A DNA stretch of 64,000 nucleotides from Monarcha castaneiventris obscurior (lineage: Eukaryota; Chordata; Aves; Passeriformes; Monarchidae), in assembly GCA_026261815.1 (NCBI GenBank), contig JAMPIT010000484.1, forward strand, positions 12,312,501 to 12,376,500, in the 5' to 3' direction. Below are positions 40,801-53,252 of this stretch, piece after piece. Below the pieces are notes generated by a model. That model did not search any database. It was given only the letters and a program-made list of their open reading frames with translations, and was not told the origin of the DNA. The position numbers and the translations under genes are program-made. Within the stretch, counting starts at the first letter, position 1, and the number at the start of each line of letters is the position of its first letter.

Positions 40801-43800
40801 TTTCTAAAAAAAAAATCCATGTCCCAACAGTGGGTATTGAAACAAATACGGGTAAGCTTTTGGCTAAATTTTATTCCAATAGAACAGAATGAATTGATGA
40901 CTTCACCCTTTTGTCTCAAATACTGACTAATACGATCAGGTAATAAAACATTGCTTTTAGTTTAACCCGGGCTTTGGAATTGTTCATCAGACAGGAAGGG
41001 ATGACACGCTTTGGCAGCACATTGGCATTTTCAATGTCTCACCTGACATAACACAAGAATCACTCTCCCTGCCAACATCTCCATTCCCACAGCTGAGAAC
41101 CATTTACCCACGAATCTCAATTACATCGCCACTCTCTCTCATGGCTGCTAAACATCAGTGACCATGTCCTGTTCCACCACTCACAAGCACAATCCCAGAG
41201 CAGCACGGACACACATCCACATCCCTCGGAGCTGGGACACCTCCAGCTCTGGGAATGATGCTCACTGAGCACACTTGGAAACTCAGTCGTGTGAACAACC
41301 TCCAATTTGAAATGCTTAGAGAGGGAAGTGTCAGTAATGTGCAAACAACATGATGGGGCTGAGGGAAGAGAGTAAAATGTCTGATCCTGAGAAAAGGACT
41401 GGCTTTGCTTCACTCTAAGATGTAAGCAAATCATAGAACAACCTATTGGAAGCAATCAGCAAAAAATTCAAGAATGGAAAATAATTCATACCTGTCAAAG
41501 CATTTAGAAAATAAAATTCCCGTTTCAAAAGTTTTTAAAAAATGAGTTTATTAGTGTTATTGAACCAAGACTTCTGTAAATCATGACATTCCAATAAAAG
41601 TGATCACTACACTACTATCACTGTAACTAATAATGCAGGTTAAAGAACAGCTCTCAGTTTGTAAAAACTAAGTAAAGGAATTATTCTATGAATATTTTCC
41701 CTATCTTGCTTCAGGGATCAGATTTCGTCTCGCTGCTGTTCAACAGTATATGATCAATAGTCCACAATAAAGCTTCAGGAGTCACCCCTGTAAAATCTGA
41801 AGGGAAAAAAAACCCCTTCAGTGCTGTGCTGAACAGTCATGGGAACAGGTTGCTGCCTGGGCCTGCTGCCTACAGTGGTTTTTACCAAACGATATTGCAA
41901 AGTCAGATACCACAGGGTGCACCTCATACTGGGGTGGTGTGAGGAATACACGGATTTGATTCACACAGTTAAAATCTAGAAGCTGGAAGTCAGTGAATCC
42001 CAAAAGAAAGTTCTGGTAGGCAGTAAACCAGGAATACCAGAGCAGGATATAAAGCTTATTGTCTATTTATTTATATGATGCTAGTAAGGTAATTACTGCA
42101 AGGACATGTTCTATTCTGGCATCTACTCTTCAAAAAACAACACTCAGAAAACTAAAAATTGTTTAAAAAGCTGACAACAAAAACTAGAGGGATGAAGAAA
42201 AAAATTAAGAAATTCAATTCTTTCATATAAAGTAAGATTGGAAGGTATGATCATGGTATGTCAAATCCCTGGATTAGGACAACATTTGCAGCAGAAGAAC
42301 ATCCTCCAAGAGAGATGTATTGGAGTCCAATTTTTGGAAGCCAAAGCAAGATGAACTCAAAGACAGGGTTGGGGTTTGGTTTGGGTTTTTTTGAGAGGAC
42401 AGTAGTTGCTCACGTACCTTATCTACAGAGGCGACTGATCCTTTATCTGAAGTTCTTAAAGCAAGAATTCATTTTTTCTAACAGATGCTGAACTTCTTGA
42501 CATTCTGCTGCTGCTGCTGAAATTAGTCTGAAGTTTTATGACTGCGATATCCAGATTAGTGAGCAGCTGAACTCCCCTTACCTTTACAAATGGGAACTTG
42601 AGCCTGTAATGTCCCTTCCCACCGAAACCTGTGTTTCGATTGCTGATTTACCTCCTACTGCTGGGATCCTTTAGTCAGACACTGGTAGCACCCAGCTTTG
42701 AAAGCAGCAATGGGTGCATTCCCTCTCTTCCAAGCAGAAGAACTTGGCTCTCTGGACAAACCTCTGCTCATTTTCAACAAGGTGGTACAAAGTAAAAACC
42801 CAGAAAGGCTACCTCCTCTCTGCCCAATACTGCAGCCCAATTCCCCACCAAAGAAAGAGGAATTCTGTGTTCATAAGCATGTGCAAAGAGGGATTGGGAT
42901 GAGCAAATGAGCTGGATCTGGGGAATTCAATGCAGCTGTTTGCAGGAAGCAATCGCCCTTCAAACAGACCCAGAGGTATATGCAAGAGAGAAGGAAAGAA
43001 TATGGCTTCTAATTCTTTTATATGATCAATTGCTATTATTAAGGGAGACTCAAAATTTTGAGACAATTGCTAATGAAACACTAATGGTGGATGAACAGCC
43101 AGAGGGGAGAAAAGGCCCCTGGTGAAACCTGGCCAGCCCCACTTGCAGAGCCAGTGCAAAGGACAGTGGCTTCCCAAAAGCCATAGTGGTGACCTGGTGT
43201 TTTAAAGCACTCAGATGCTGCTGGTGGAATGAATTTGGCAGTGGATTTGTTATGGAGAAGATTCAAGCCAAAGAAATTATTCTTGCAAGTGGCAGAACCC
43301 TATGGATTAAGGCAGGAGACATTCAAAATCTTACATAAAGCACACAGAAATCTGGAACAGGTAACATACTTCACAAGACTTGATTACAAAAATAACTTAG
43401 GGATATACCCCAAAAATACGTGCACAGGTGATTGATTACCTTTGCTTCAGCCATCAGTCATTTGATACTAATCCTCACTGTTTTATGAGAACTCTTGCAA
43501 TATATTGTGCAGGCTCACAATTCTCCATTTAGCACCAAAAAAATCCAGACATTCTGCAAAAAGGATGAGGCTAAGGCTCTGGAAGAACGCATTTAATTCA
43601 GCTACAAGGAACAGGAAAATCACACTATATTTTTCACATATTTATATTTTTAAATAAAAGGCCTGCTGTTGTAGTCCCCATGTAGGAAGAATTCTTTTTG
43701 AATTTAAAAAAGGTGCCTCAGTCAAGACACCAGGACAAATCTGAAGAAGTGTTCAGATAGTCTAAGATTTATACTAAATCTTCCAAATTGAACTAGCAAC

Positions 43801-45035
43801 TGATAAAACAACTCTCTGACAAGCTTTGCTACTATGAGGAACCTTTTTAAAACCTCAAACTTCAGTGCAAGCTCAGAGCACTTGTTTTACAAGTGGAGCA
43901 TCTCACACGTGTGAAACGCTGCTCATTACAGTAACTCCAAGGCTTAGCTAATCAAGCCTCACAAAAGAAAGAACCTAAATATGAATGTAAAAGAGCACAC
44001 ACACTTACCATTAAAAAAAGCAATAAAAAACCCAGAAAGGTTTGTGCAAGGAGTCCTTGCAGAATAACTCCACTTGCTGTTTTAGTAGCGAAGCACTGAA
44101 GAACAGCAGCTTCCCAGTTACCCAACCCTTCTCCAGGGATTCTTACAATGAAAGAGTGAACTGTGCATTTTAGCTCATTCCTCATCATTTTGAACATGCA
44201 AATGTCTAGAACTCCTGGAAAAGGCACTGCATTAGGTATACTTGTAAGCACAAACCCCCATGCAATGTGTACTATGCACCTGTGTATATATAATATAAAT
44301 ATGCATACATGCACATAATGAAATTAGAAATATTTCTTCCTTAATAAAACCATGTCGGGCCTCAAACTGCAGCTCTCTGATGCTCTAAAGATTTCTGAAA
44401 ACACAACATTTGTCTTTAACACGAGGACAAGCTTAAGCCCCAGGCAGCACTGCTGCAGTGCAGGGCCCCCCAGCTGCTCGGAGGGATCCTGGCACTGCCC
44501 TGCTGCCAGCGGGGAGGGACCCCAGCTCCACCAGGCTCCACCTCCTCAAGCCACCTGGACATGCTGCCACAGGGAGGAGGGAAGAGAATCCACTGCGCAA
44601 GAATCAGCAGCTGAAAGAGGGACAACTGGGCAGATTGAGATGCTGAAGAGGGAGGAGGCAGCACCAGGTTCCCTGCCCCCAGCAGGGCTCTCCTCTATCG
44701 CCCAGGACCTGCAGCCACTGCTCCTCCCATCTCAGCACCCCTGCCACGGGCACATCACCCTGCAGCTCCAACATCTTTTCCTCCTCCATGGCAATGTGCT
44801 CCCAAGCCTTCCATGGCTCTCTCCTACCCCATTTCCTTCCAAAAAGCACAGACAGAGGGATCAGCTAGACCAAAACTTAAACCAGTGCAAATGTGAAATA
44901 AAAGGTAAAAAAAAGTCTTTTGCTCTTACTGGACATGCTGCAGACATTGTGCCTAGTAACTGTGGCAACATCTAGTGCAAAAGAAACTTAGCATGAATCT
45001 CTTGTTTTCAAATGACATTCAACTCAAACATGCAT
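37816..45035. other. Intergenic DNA downstream of SLMAP, no gene seen
   Basis: AT-rich, largely unique sequence beyond the SLMAP 3' end. The open frame 44352-44975 (+, 207 codons) runs through a local GC-rich patch (44450-44830) but has no recognisable domain and no promoter or splice context. AT trinucleotide runs occur near 39220. I see no CR1, no tRNA and no exon. Confidence 0.65.
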
Positions 45036-45052
45036 AGGGAGAGTAAAGTTAT

Positions 45053-45058
45053 TTTATT
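45053..45058 (-). terminator. SLMAP: Candidate distal SLMAP poly(A) signal (AATAAA)
   Basis: This is a canonical AATAAA on the minus strand, followed by candidate CA cleavage points within about 15-30 nt (near 45030) and a T/G-rich stretch (tgtttgagttgaatgtc) as a downstream element. That is the best-formed poly(A) site after the SLMAP stop codon. Confidence 0.5.
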
Positions 45059-46697
45059 AAATCATGCACATCACGTGTGTTAGTGCAAATAGTTTAATCT
45101 GTACTCCAGAAATTCTATTGTATTTTTATATCTTTACAAAATAGATTTAAAACAATTATTTACTTTAAAAAATGTAATTCTGAAGTTAAGCATTTCAGAA
45201 CAATATTTGCAATAACCTATATACAAGAGGTACTAAGTACCACTGGCATACGAGTGTTCTGTGGTTGGGTGGCTTCCTGCAACTGAAAAGGATGAAATGA
45301 ATGAACTAAATGACAATAGTTATTTTCTACAAGTCACTTGTGGACTATTTTCTCCAACTAATAATCCTCCCATTAGCAAATCCCATGTAACTTAAGATAG
45401 AACCTTTAATTAAAGGACAATGACCCTTAAAACCTCACAAAGTAAATTATATGCTAAATTTCTATTTAAATATTTAAACTATCTGTCGATTGCCATAACA
45501 TTCTTTAAAGCCAATTGGATTGCTGAGATTACCTCCCTATTTTGAAGTTTCCTTTAGCAGAGCCATTTTACTTTACCATTCTTTAACATATTATTTAAGT
45601 CTTTAATAAACCTTTTTGACAGAACTGTTGAGCTGAACAAGACAACTACTGTCTACATTTAATTCAGCACTAACTACAGTGATTCCCACCAAAAGTCAGC
45701 AAATAGCAATGGTTATAGCACTTAGATAAGGAAAATAAACTTTGTAATGGGGACCACTGCATCATACTTACAGCCATGTGATAAGGATCCACAAAATTTT
45801 ACTACCAAATTAAAATCATCTTCACCTGACAATATCTCATCAGACATATGATTCCAATTTCGTAGTATTTTACGTATCTAGATTTTCTCAGCTCATCACA
45901 GACGTACTGTAGCAGTTCTCTTAATAAAGTTACGTCCACAAAAGCTTATTCTAAAGAGCTTCTCCAGCTCAAGTCAGAAAGTATCAAATGACTGAAAAAA
46001 TAAACTGATAAATGTGATATGTGAGAAGGTATTCATACTTTTAAAGAACGTATCTCTTTAAATATATGAAATTTAATAAATTACATTCAAACTAAAGTTA
46101 ACGTAAGTTGAATCACTGCACTATGTCCATCAAATGACCAAGTACTTGCTCCCAGAAACACCTTAGTTCACTCAAGAACACACACATGCTTACACTCGCA
46201 CACGCGCACACTAAATACTTTAGGCTGGTCTTCACCATCAGTATCTCTATCTCTTTAAGGCTGGACATGAATTCTGTTTATTCCCAAAACCCATTAATAA
46301 AGCAATCCTTAGGAAAGAAAAATATGCTTCCTTCAAAAGGCGTGGTAAGAGAAGTTTTCTTAAGTCTTGTTCCCAACAGCTCAGTGACTAACAGCAAGTA
46401 AAATGATACACTAGTTTAAAAAAAAATAGATCATACTGAAAGGCACTGAGCACACTGCATCTGTTTCCCAAGTATCTGCAAGGTTACTTGGCTTGGATGT
46501 CCAAATCAGTATTTTCCTCTTAAATCTACCAATCAGATTCTAACGTCAGTGTCCACAACCCTAGCCATTATAAATAATTTGGTACCAAGAAGCCTACTTT
46601 AGGCCACCATTATAGTATTCAGAATCCCAACATACTAATTTAAAACTTGCATGAAGTTGTAAGCAAAAATATTGCTCACAGTATGATGAATCACAAT

Positions 46698-46703
46698 TTT
46701 ATT
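46698..46703 (-). terminator. SLMAP: Candidate proximal SLMAP poly(A) signal (AATAAA)
   Basis: AATAAA lies about 180 nt after the stop codon, followed by ttgtgattcatca and a T/G-containing stretch. Use of this site would give a UTR of only about 200 nt. It may compete with the distal site. Confidence 0.4.
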
Positions 46704-46881
46704 CCCTCTTTATAGACAGATACATTTTATACAATTTAAAGCAAATGACCCTACTGCTGTTCTCACGCAGAGCTGTGCTGTATTAAGAGGTAAAAAGGAA
46801 GAGAATTAATCTGTTTTCCCTCAGTATATGAATGTTGCCAGCTTCTAAAGGGAGGACGGTGTATGGATTCAACAACAGTTC

Positions 46882-46971
46882 TCATGGAGAAGCTCTGGTT
46901 AGGCCTGGGTACAGCACCACGGCTGTTACAGCAACCAAAGCTGCCATCACAGGCATCCAAGGCCATTGTCT
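46882..46971 (-). CDS. SLMAP: SLMAP last coding exon, tail anchor version 2
   Basis: The acceptor ctccacacag is followed by 90 nt in phase 0 encoding RQWPWMPVMAALVAVTAV, then VLYPGLTRASP and a stop (TGA at 46882-46884). The hydrophobic run MAALVAVTAVVLY followed by a short basic tail is a C-terminal membrane anchor. It corresponds to the WPWMP...GLARASP end of mammalian SLMAP as I recall it; the run VLYPGL seems one residue shorter than the mammalian VLYVPGL. SLMAP is a tail-anchored protein of the sarcolemma/ER, nuclear envelope and centrosome, and a STRIPAK subunit that restrains Hippo kinases MST1/2. This exon is used as coding sequence when the exon at 47984-48073 is skipped; otherwise it is 3' UTR. 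Confidence 0.95.
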   Translation of the reverse strand, partial: RQWPWMPVMAALVAVTAVVLYPGLTRASP

Positions 46972-47983
46972 CTGTGTGGAGAGAAAAAAGAAATCAATAT
47001 CATATTTGTTCTAATTCATACTAATCAGTTTACCTCGTGGTTCCTGCAAGTCCTGAGTACCTGTTGGTAGGCATCACTACAGTGTTACCCACGAGCCCTG
47101 CTGCAGGCTAGTCCTGACTTGGAGCACCACAGCAAACCACGTTCCTCTAGCACAGGGAACTCCACACCTCTTCATGACTGAGGATCGTCTGGAGGACTTT
47201 TGGCAGCTCCGCATTTCCAGGTTTGTTACTGCACACACCTCAGAGAAATGTGCCACTGAACATGCGAGGGCTTGAGATGTTTAAAATATCGCTTGTGCCA
47301 AGACAAGGCTAGACACAAGTTTATGCACATCTTTAACTTTTGACTGTTTAAATCCAGGTCTGTGACGTTAGTTTGTAGCAGATCCTAACATCATAATTTT
47401 TAACAGACTGTCACAACATTGCATGACAACAATGGCATTTTAAGAGGAAGACACACTGAGAGACAAGAGAAAATGCAAGCTGGGAGTTCAGAATACAAAC
47501 CAACCACCTATTTCTTGTCTTTTTTTCCATCTTTCCATCAGCAATAGTGAGAAAAATTAAAGTGTTTAGAGCCAGAGAGGAATTTCTTAGTCCATGGATA
47601 GGACCCAAAGCTTGTTGAATTTTATTATTAGAGGCAAACTCTTCATTTTTCATAGTTAATAAGCAATGAAGTTTTCTTACAAGCCCTAGCATCGCGCAGA
47701 AGGCAGCCCATTTGCTAAGGACAAACTGAGACCGAGTTAGAAGAGGCACGTTCAAGCACCAGTTAGAACAAAATTAATTGTTAGAATTAAAGAAATCACA
47801 GAAATGTTAAATGATTAGTGGATTGCTCAGCTCGTCAGTGTCAACAGAATGGCATATTAAATGAAGGGTTTGCTTCAGGTAAAGAAATACCTGTGAGCAT
47901 TTCACCATGCACTATTTGATACAGAAATGGCACAAACAGGTGAGAGGGACAAACATACATTGACTGAACAGTAGTGCTTGTAC
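46972..47983 (-). other. SLMAP: SLMAP last intron
   Basis: About 1.0 kb between the alternative anchor exon and the last exon. When the alternative exon is skipped, the intron extends to 51526. Apart from the splice sites I see no repeat or RNA gene. Confidence 0.85.
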
Positions 47984-48073
47984 CTTTCGCTACCACAATG
48001 GGCCGTAACACCAATACAGGAAAGCCAGGATTAGGCCGATGAATACGGCTGGGACGGGTTGTAATATGGAAGG
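47984..48073 (-). CDS. SLMAP: SLMAP alternative penultimate exon, tail anchor version 1 (with stop)
   Basis: The acceptor cccttcccttctttag is followed by 84 nt in phase 0 encoding PSILQPVPAVFIGLIL, then AFLYWCYGPLW and TAG at 47990-47992. Six more bases lead to the donor gtacaa, making a 90-nt exon. VPAVFIGLILAFLYW is a hydrophobic tail anchor matching the alternative transmembrane segment known in mammalian SLMAP isoforms. Because the stop is only 6 nt before the last junction, nonsense-mediated decay should not act. The donor lacks the consensus +5 G, which fits an exon that can be skipped. Inclusion therefore swaps the membrane anchor; skipping joins the coiled coil directly to the last exon. 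Confidence 0.93.
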
Positions 48074-51000
48074 CTAAAGAAGGGAAGGGATATTAAAAAT
48101 CACTTTGTGCTATAAATCAATCAGGTAAAGATGATTTAGAGAGGGGAAAATAAGTCAGTAAGTTTTGTTTTAATTGAAATGTATTAAAGACATCTAACAC
48201 ATTGCAGCATTATCTAATCTGGTATACAAAGTTAGTACACCATTCTACTCAAATGAACAGGGATGTTTAAAAATAAAGGGAAGTAAGCAGAAAATGTTCC
48301 AAGAAACGTTTTGTCACAACTTGGAATTTAGCACTTGAAAACAATACAAATCTTAAACGATTTGCCTGTATCTTATTTGTAGTTGGTTTTAGTTTTTCTA
48401 AGTGAGAGGAAATCCCATTTGGATTTCTTCAGAGACAGACTAACACCAAATATTGGATTTTTCAGCTACTTCTTCATTCCTTGCTAGTTAGCCTTTTCCA
48501 TTTTCCATCACCAGCCTCCGGAAAAACAATCTTTTTCCTCCATTAGTGAATCAATTACAGCTATGTGCACAGGCAAACCCAGTAGTTCAGACATTTCCGT
48601 GAGATTGTAACATGACTGTACAATCCACACTCGGTTACTAAAAAGCAGAGAAGCACATTTCCACCAGAGATACCACAGAGTTCAGCATCTCTGCCAGGTC
48701 AGCAGCCTTGTGACCAAGTGGAATTCTGAAAATTGATCAAATGCTGCAGCTGGGCCAAACCAGCAGCTGGCCAGATTGCAGGGTTCATCCAGCTTATGGC
48801 CTCCTCAGAACCATCCACACGTTTTCTCAGCTATGTTCAATTCATGTAAACTACTGCACGTTCTGGATGAACAGCCTCTATCTGTGATACAATAAATTAA
48901 AAGCAAAAATGGACCTAAATGCTTTTTAAGCTGTCCTTGGAAGACATCTGCTTTCTCTGTATCCTACTCTATATATTTGTGCACACACAAAGACACACAG
49001 AGGTTAAGGTCAAACCATGCCAAATACTTTTAAAACTGTTCGTGCTGAAGCAACCTTGATTTCGTTCAGTCAATTAAATAAACGAATGATAAATTCATGC
49101 TTATCTTTTCTAAAACATGGTAATTAATAAGTAAGATCTCATCCTGTTATGAATTTGTAGGAATCACTTATTCATAGAACCTCCAATATGGTTCAAAACA
49201 CAGGAATATTAGAAGGTATTCTAGTCTTGTTCAATTAATTTTTTTTCAATCAAGGCAAATACTTAACAGAAAAATTATGTGTCACTATTGAAGTTTGTTT
49301 CATGCAGGATTATTTTTGTGTCATGGGTGCCACGAATCACAGTGCCACCTTCCCACAGAAAGCATGTTGGCAGAAATAATCACAGCAGTGTTCAAAAAAG
49401 TGCCAGAGGTTTAAATCAACCAGAGCAGCTGATGTTCTCAAACCATTCCCATCATTAAATCTGTCATGTAAAAGCGCATCAGGAAGTAACCAGTGACTAC
49501 AAGCATGCAAGCACAAGTAGTACACCACACTGCTAAGCGTTTCAAAAACACAACATTGTAATTTTTTTTTTAAAGTAAAACTTAAATATTAAAACTTAAT
49601 ATTTAAATGATATCCCAAATGGAGTACAGAAGCCTTGTCTTTTTTAACATTTGTTGGTTCACCAAACAACTCAATAGATTTTTTTTTTGTAAGTTATACA
49701 CATTCTTGGCAAATGAAACTGATGATAAATATCCATCATATTCAATGAGATCACCTCCAAATGATTAGATTTTCCCCTCACAAACTTATTAATACATAAC
49801 AAATCTCCCTATTGTCAAGGAGCGTGTAACTAGGTGCTTCAATAAAATTGTGCATATTTTATTAGAATATGAAGATATGCAAACTCAGACACAGATGGGC
49901 TGCAAAAAGGAACAAATCCCACAGTGGGAAGTCACTTTCTGTCCTCGGAAATGAAGTAGCAGATAATGATTCCAGCATAAGGGGGCAATGGTACTTGAAA
50001 AATTTGACCTTGGAACTCAGCCCAGTATCCATGATGTTTGAAACAATCCCCAAGATGGATATGTTTTACATTACTGACTGTGAGTAATGTTTGGTGAGCA
50101 GCGAGTTTGCCCTTATATGGAGGATGCTCTTCATCACACCCTGACCTCCAGGTTTCAACTGTCACAATGAACTCCTCTTCTGCAAGCAGATTTTGGCAAC
50201 CTCTGTGGTTCCTGCTTTCATTTAAATACTCACCTCTAATTCTTCCTAAAATTTCCTTTTAGCTTTTCCACTTTCATCAGGTGCTCCAATTTCCTTCATG
50301 GTATTTCAAGCCTATGCCCCTTTTTCCACAGATCATTTTGATTCTGAGGTTAATGTTTTTAACAGAGCAGAAAATCTCACATTCACAATTATTTATCCAG
50401 TGTGATCTCTTCTATTAAAATGGGGTGGGGTTTTTGTCTGGTTGTTTTTGACTTCTGCTTTAAGTCAGTCAAGTAACTCAGCATTATCTGAGCACTGCAG
50501 AAAAATTCTAAGCAAGAATCAGTCCAAGAGAATTATGAAATCATATTCCTGAAAATATGGCTGAAAAAAGTGAGAAAGGCTTTGAATTCTTTACATCTTT
50601 GACAACTCTATACTGTTCGAGGTTTCTATTCAAGAATTGATTATGGCAAGGATATTCATACAAACTTTGGGCATCCAGCTGATTTTAGAGGATGCAATCT
50701 GTAAAACTTCATTTGTAGTCAGATAAGCAGTTTGCTAAAGTCTGTTACAGAGCATTTATTATCTTCCTGTCTTGTAATGTGCATTACAGCAGTTGTTCAC
50801 CCTGCACTGACCACAGAGGCAGTACAAGAAGACAAAACCAGCCCTCCCAGGGTAGTAAGGGACCTAAAACAAGGCTGTGACCACCTTAAAATGTGTCTGC
50901 CACATCCTTAATGTTTGGAAGATTTCAGAATCTCAGTAAAAGAAAAAGTTGTCTCTAGCTGGGAACTCAATTCTAATGATACAACCTCTCAAATAAATTG

Positions 51001-51526
51001 CAACAGAAACCAGTATTTTCATTAGTGAATAGAAAGGACAGCTCAACCGTACTGTTTAAAGCATGAGCCCATGAGAGATAACCACAGTTAAGAAGCATAA
51101 GCAAGAGTAAGGAGGGAACATCCATTGTAATAAATACTAATAAAATAAGAGCAGCTTGAAAAAGTTTGCTCAATTCATTTGGATACAGGTTTCTCAGCTT
51201 TTACCCCTGTATCATTCTTCAAAATCAGAAAATTTTACTTAGATCTGGTTCACTAGTATTTAAGCCATATGTTTTCAAGAGAGCAGATATCTAAGGACAT
51301 GCCTAAAACTGTCAAGCACCTGTAAATTTAATTTTCATGCATAATTGTAACAGTGTAATGATCTGCAAATCTGCACAGGTAGGACCAGAATGGAATTTTG
51401 CATGATATGGTACACAGGTCTTTTTTTAAAGTCCATGCTTTTCTATTTGACTCTTCCATATTCCTTCAATCAACAGGATTGCCAGTGTCATAACCTGACT
51501 CCCCCACACATTTGGTACAGACTTAC
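48074..51526 (-). other. SLMAP: SLMAP intron
   Basis: A 3.45 kb AT-rich intron between the last coiled-coil exon and the alternative anchor exon. It contains a perfect CArG box (CCTTATATGG, 50111-50120). No mobile element, coding exon or RNA gene was recognised; the open frames are short and without family resemblance. Confidence 0.85.
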
Positions 51527-51661
51527 GTTGTTTCCTTTTTCTTGTAGCAGCTTCAGGTTTTCTTTACATTGTTTGAGCTCTTCCGTGAGTGACTGGTTTT
51601 GTTGTTCAGCCACCTCATACTTTGCCTTCAGCTCTGAGAGCACAGTCTGTGTTCTTTCATA
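51527..51661 (-). CDS. SLMAP: SLMAP coiled-coil exon (last shared before the anchor switch)
   Basis: This 135-nt exon has phase 0 at both ends: acceptor tgtctttag|TAT and donor AAC|gtaagt. It encodes 45 residues: YERTQTVLSELKAKYEVAEQ, then QNQSLTEELKQCKENLKLLQ and EKGNN. It is the end of the SLMAP coiled coil and matches the human order ...ELKQCK..LKLLREKGNN from memory. Glu/Gln/Lys-rich heptads with Leu at core positions are visible throughout. Downstream it joins either the exon at 47984-48073 or the one at 46882-46971 without a change of frame, so both membrane anchors sit directly after GNN. The donor is a perfect match for positions +1 to +6, in contrast to the weak donor of the alternative exon. 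Confidence 0.96.
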
Positions 51662-53080
51662 CTAAAGACAAAGAGAGAACAGTCTGTGGACCCCTGGACA
51701 CCCAACACATGCTGACAGCTTAGCACACAGCTTCCTTTTCTGTCATCTGCCTAGACTAACTTGCCTTGCATCAGTGCACTCTCTTTCCATAAAAGCAGGG
51801 TAGAATTTAGATTTTATTTTCTCCTAAATTAAAATTTTTTTGCCCAACTTGGCAGGGCTGGGATTAGTAAACCCAATGAAATACAAAGTAAATGCTAAGC
51901 CTTAATTAATCTCTCATACCAATTATTCATTACCATACTGGAATGGACTGTAAAAACTACAAAGAAAAAAACAAGAAAGAGGGGAACAAGGAGTCCTTCA
52001 CATTTGAATAGTGGTCTTACATCTAGACTGCAGCTTAAATACCTACACCTCTCTAATAGGTGCAAAAATAAACACTCTGTATGAAGTAAATCAAACCCTC
52101 TTCCCACACAGCAAATTCAAACCTAACAGCAAGGCAGGCATTAAAAAAATATTATGCCTTGTTACTGTCATGCTATAATCCTCAGTGTGGGTCAAGTACA
52201 AACAGTACTGGGTGAATGTGACATGTTCCTACAGAATAGGTATCTTTTCCTTTCTCTAACCCACATCCCATTTTTTCTATTCCAGCAGTCCTCCTGACTG
52301 GGCTTAGTAAGGACAGAACCAATGACTTTCAGTACTGGCACTCATCACAAATTTAGAAGATGAGGCATCTTTACAAATACTTTTCTGATTACAAAACAGA
52401 GATTAAGATAACTGGGACTTTCAAATTCTGAGAATTGTAAGGAATGTGACATGGATGAATTAACCATAAATCAAACAAAAGGACTGCAAAAGAAACTAAG
52501 AGCAGTGACTGGGGAAATACTCAAAATGCTCATAAAGAGGAAAAGAGTAAGTGTTGGAGACACTGGCCTTTCTCCAGACAATCTTTAGAGGGCAGGCAGA
52601 TTAAATACATGCTCAGAATGCTGGCTCTTCCTTAGGTACTTACAAATCCACTAAGATAAAAGAAGATCTTTGTAAAGAATGTGTAGTCCCATTGTCAAAC
52701 AAAACAGTTCAAATCTAACTAGGAAGACCAGACTGTAAAAGAGAATTAACTTTGACAGGTAACAGCTAAAGAAACTCTGGACTATGATGTTCATGAAGAC
52801 TCTGAATAATGATTTACCTGTCTGAACAGCTTAAAAGTAAATTCATTACAGCAAATGCATGAAACTAAGATTTAGAAGTTCCCAAAGAACACGTGTTTTT
52901 ACCTGAAGTCTTCCTTTTTAGATTTGACTCCCAGTTTATATTTTCTTAGCTACCATTTAAACTGCTTGCAATAAACATACGAAAAAAATTCATTACCAGA
53001 AAACTTTCCCTTTTCATTTAGCTTAAAAAGTTCAGCCATTGGGCATTACATTTTTGCAAGATGGAAATGTTTCATGTTAC
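51662..53080 (-). other. SLMAP: SLMAP intron
   Basis: A 1.4 kb AT-rich intron bounded by a gtaaca donor (+5 C, weak) and a tttag acceptor. No repeat, exon or RNA gene was recognised within it. Confidence 0.85.
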
Positions 53081-53252
53081 CTCTTTCTGAAAATCTTTTG
53101 CTTGACTCTCAGCTTCACTGAGTTGAGTTTTCAGACTGGCTGCATCCCGTTGATGTTTTTCTCTCAAAGATCCCATCTGATTTTCAAGTTCCTTTCGAGA
53201 CATTTCAAGAACGCTTATATCGCTGGTCAGTGCTAAACTCTGCTTCTGAGAG
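53081..53252 (-). CDS. SLMAP: SLMAP coiled-coil exon
   Basis: This 172-nt exon begins with one base completing a Ser codon (AG|C) and ends in phase 0 (GAG|gtaaca). It encodes 57 full codons: SQKQSLALTSDISVLEMSRK, then ELENQMGSLREKHQRDAASL and KTQLSEAESQAKDFQKE. The order matches SLMAP SQKQSLELTSD...SRKELENQVGSLKE as I recall the human protein. The charged heptad pattern continues without interruption from the flanking exons. The acceptor (ttggatttgtttttcag) is strong; the donor lacks +5 G. Confidence 0.96.

Larger units (their letters stand above)
45036..46881 (-). other. SLMAP: SLMAP 3' UTR
   Basis: From the stop codon at 46882-46884 the minus strand continues through about 1.85 kb of AT-rich, repeat-free sequence to a polyadenylation signal at 45053-45058. 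The extent is inferred from signal position and composition, not from transcripts. It contains a Pumilio-type element (UGUAUAUA, 45218-45225) and several AUUUA pentamers. At least two closer AATAAA signals (46698-46703 and 46277-46282) could give shorter UTRs. Confidence 0.6.

Noticed and set aside
44352..44975. 207-codon open frame on the + strand downstream of SLMAP
   Set aside because: It spans a local GC-rich patch and has no family resemblance; the other strand is equally open (44416-44664, 44604-44849).
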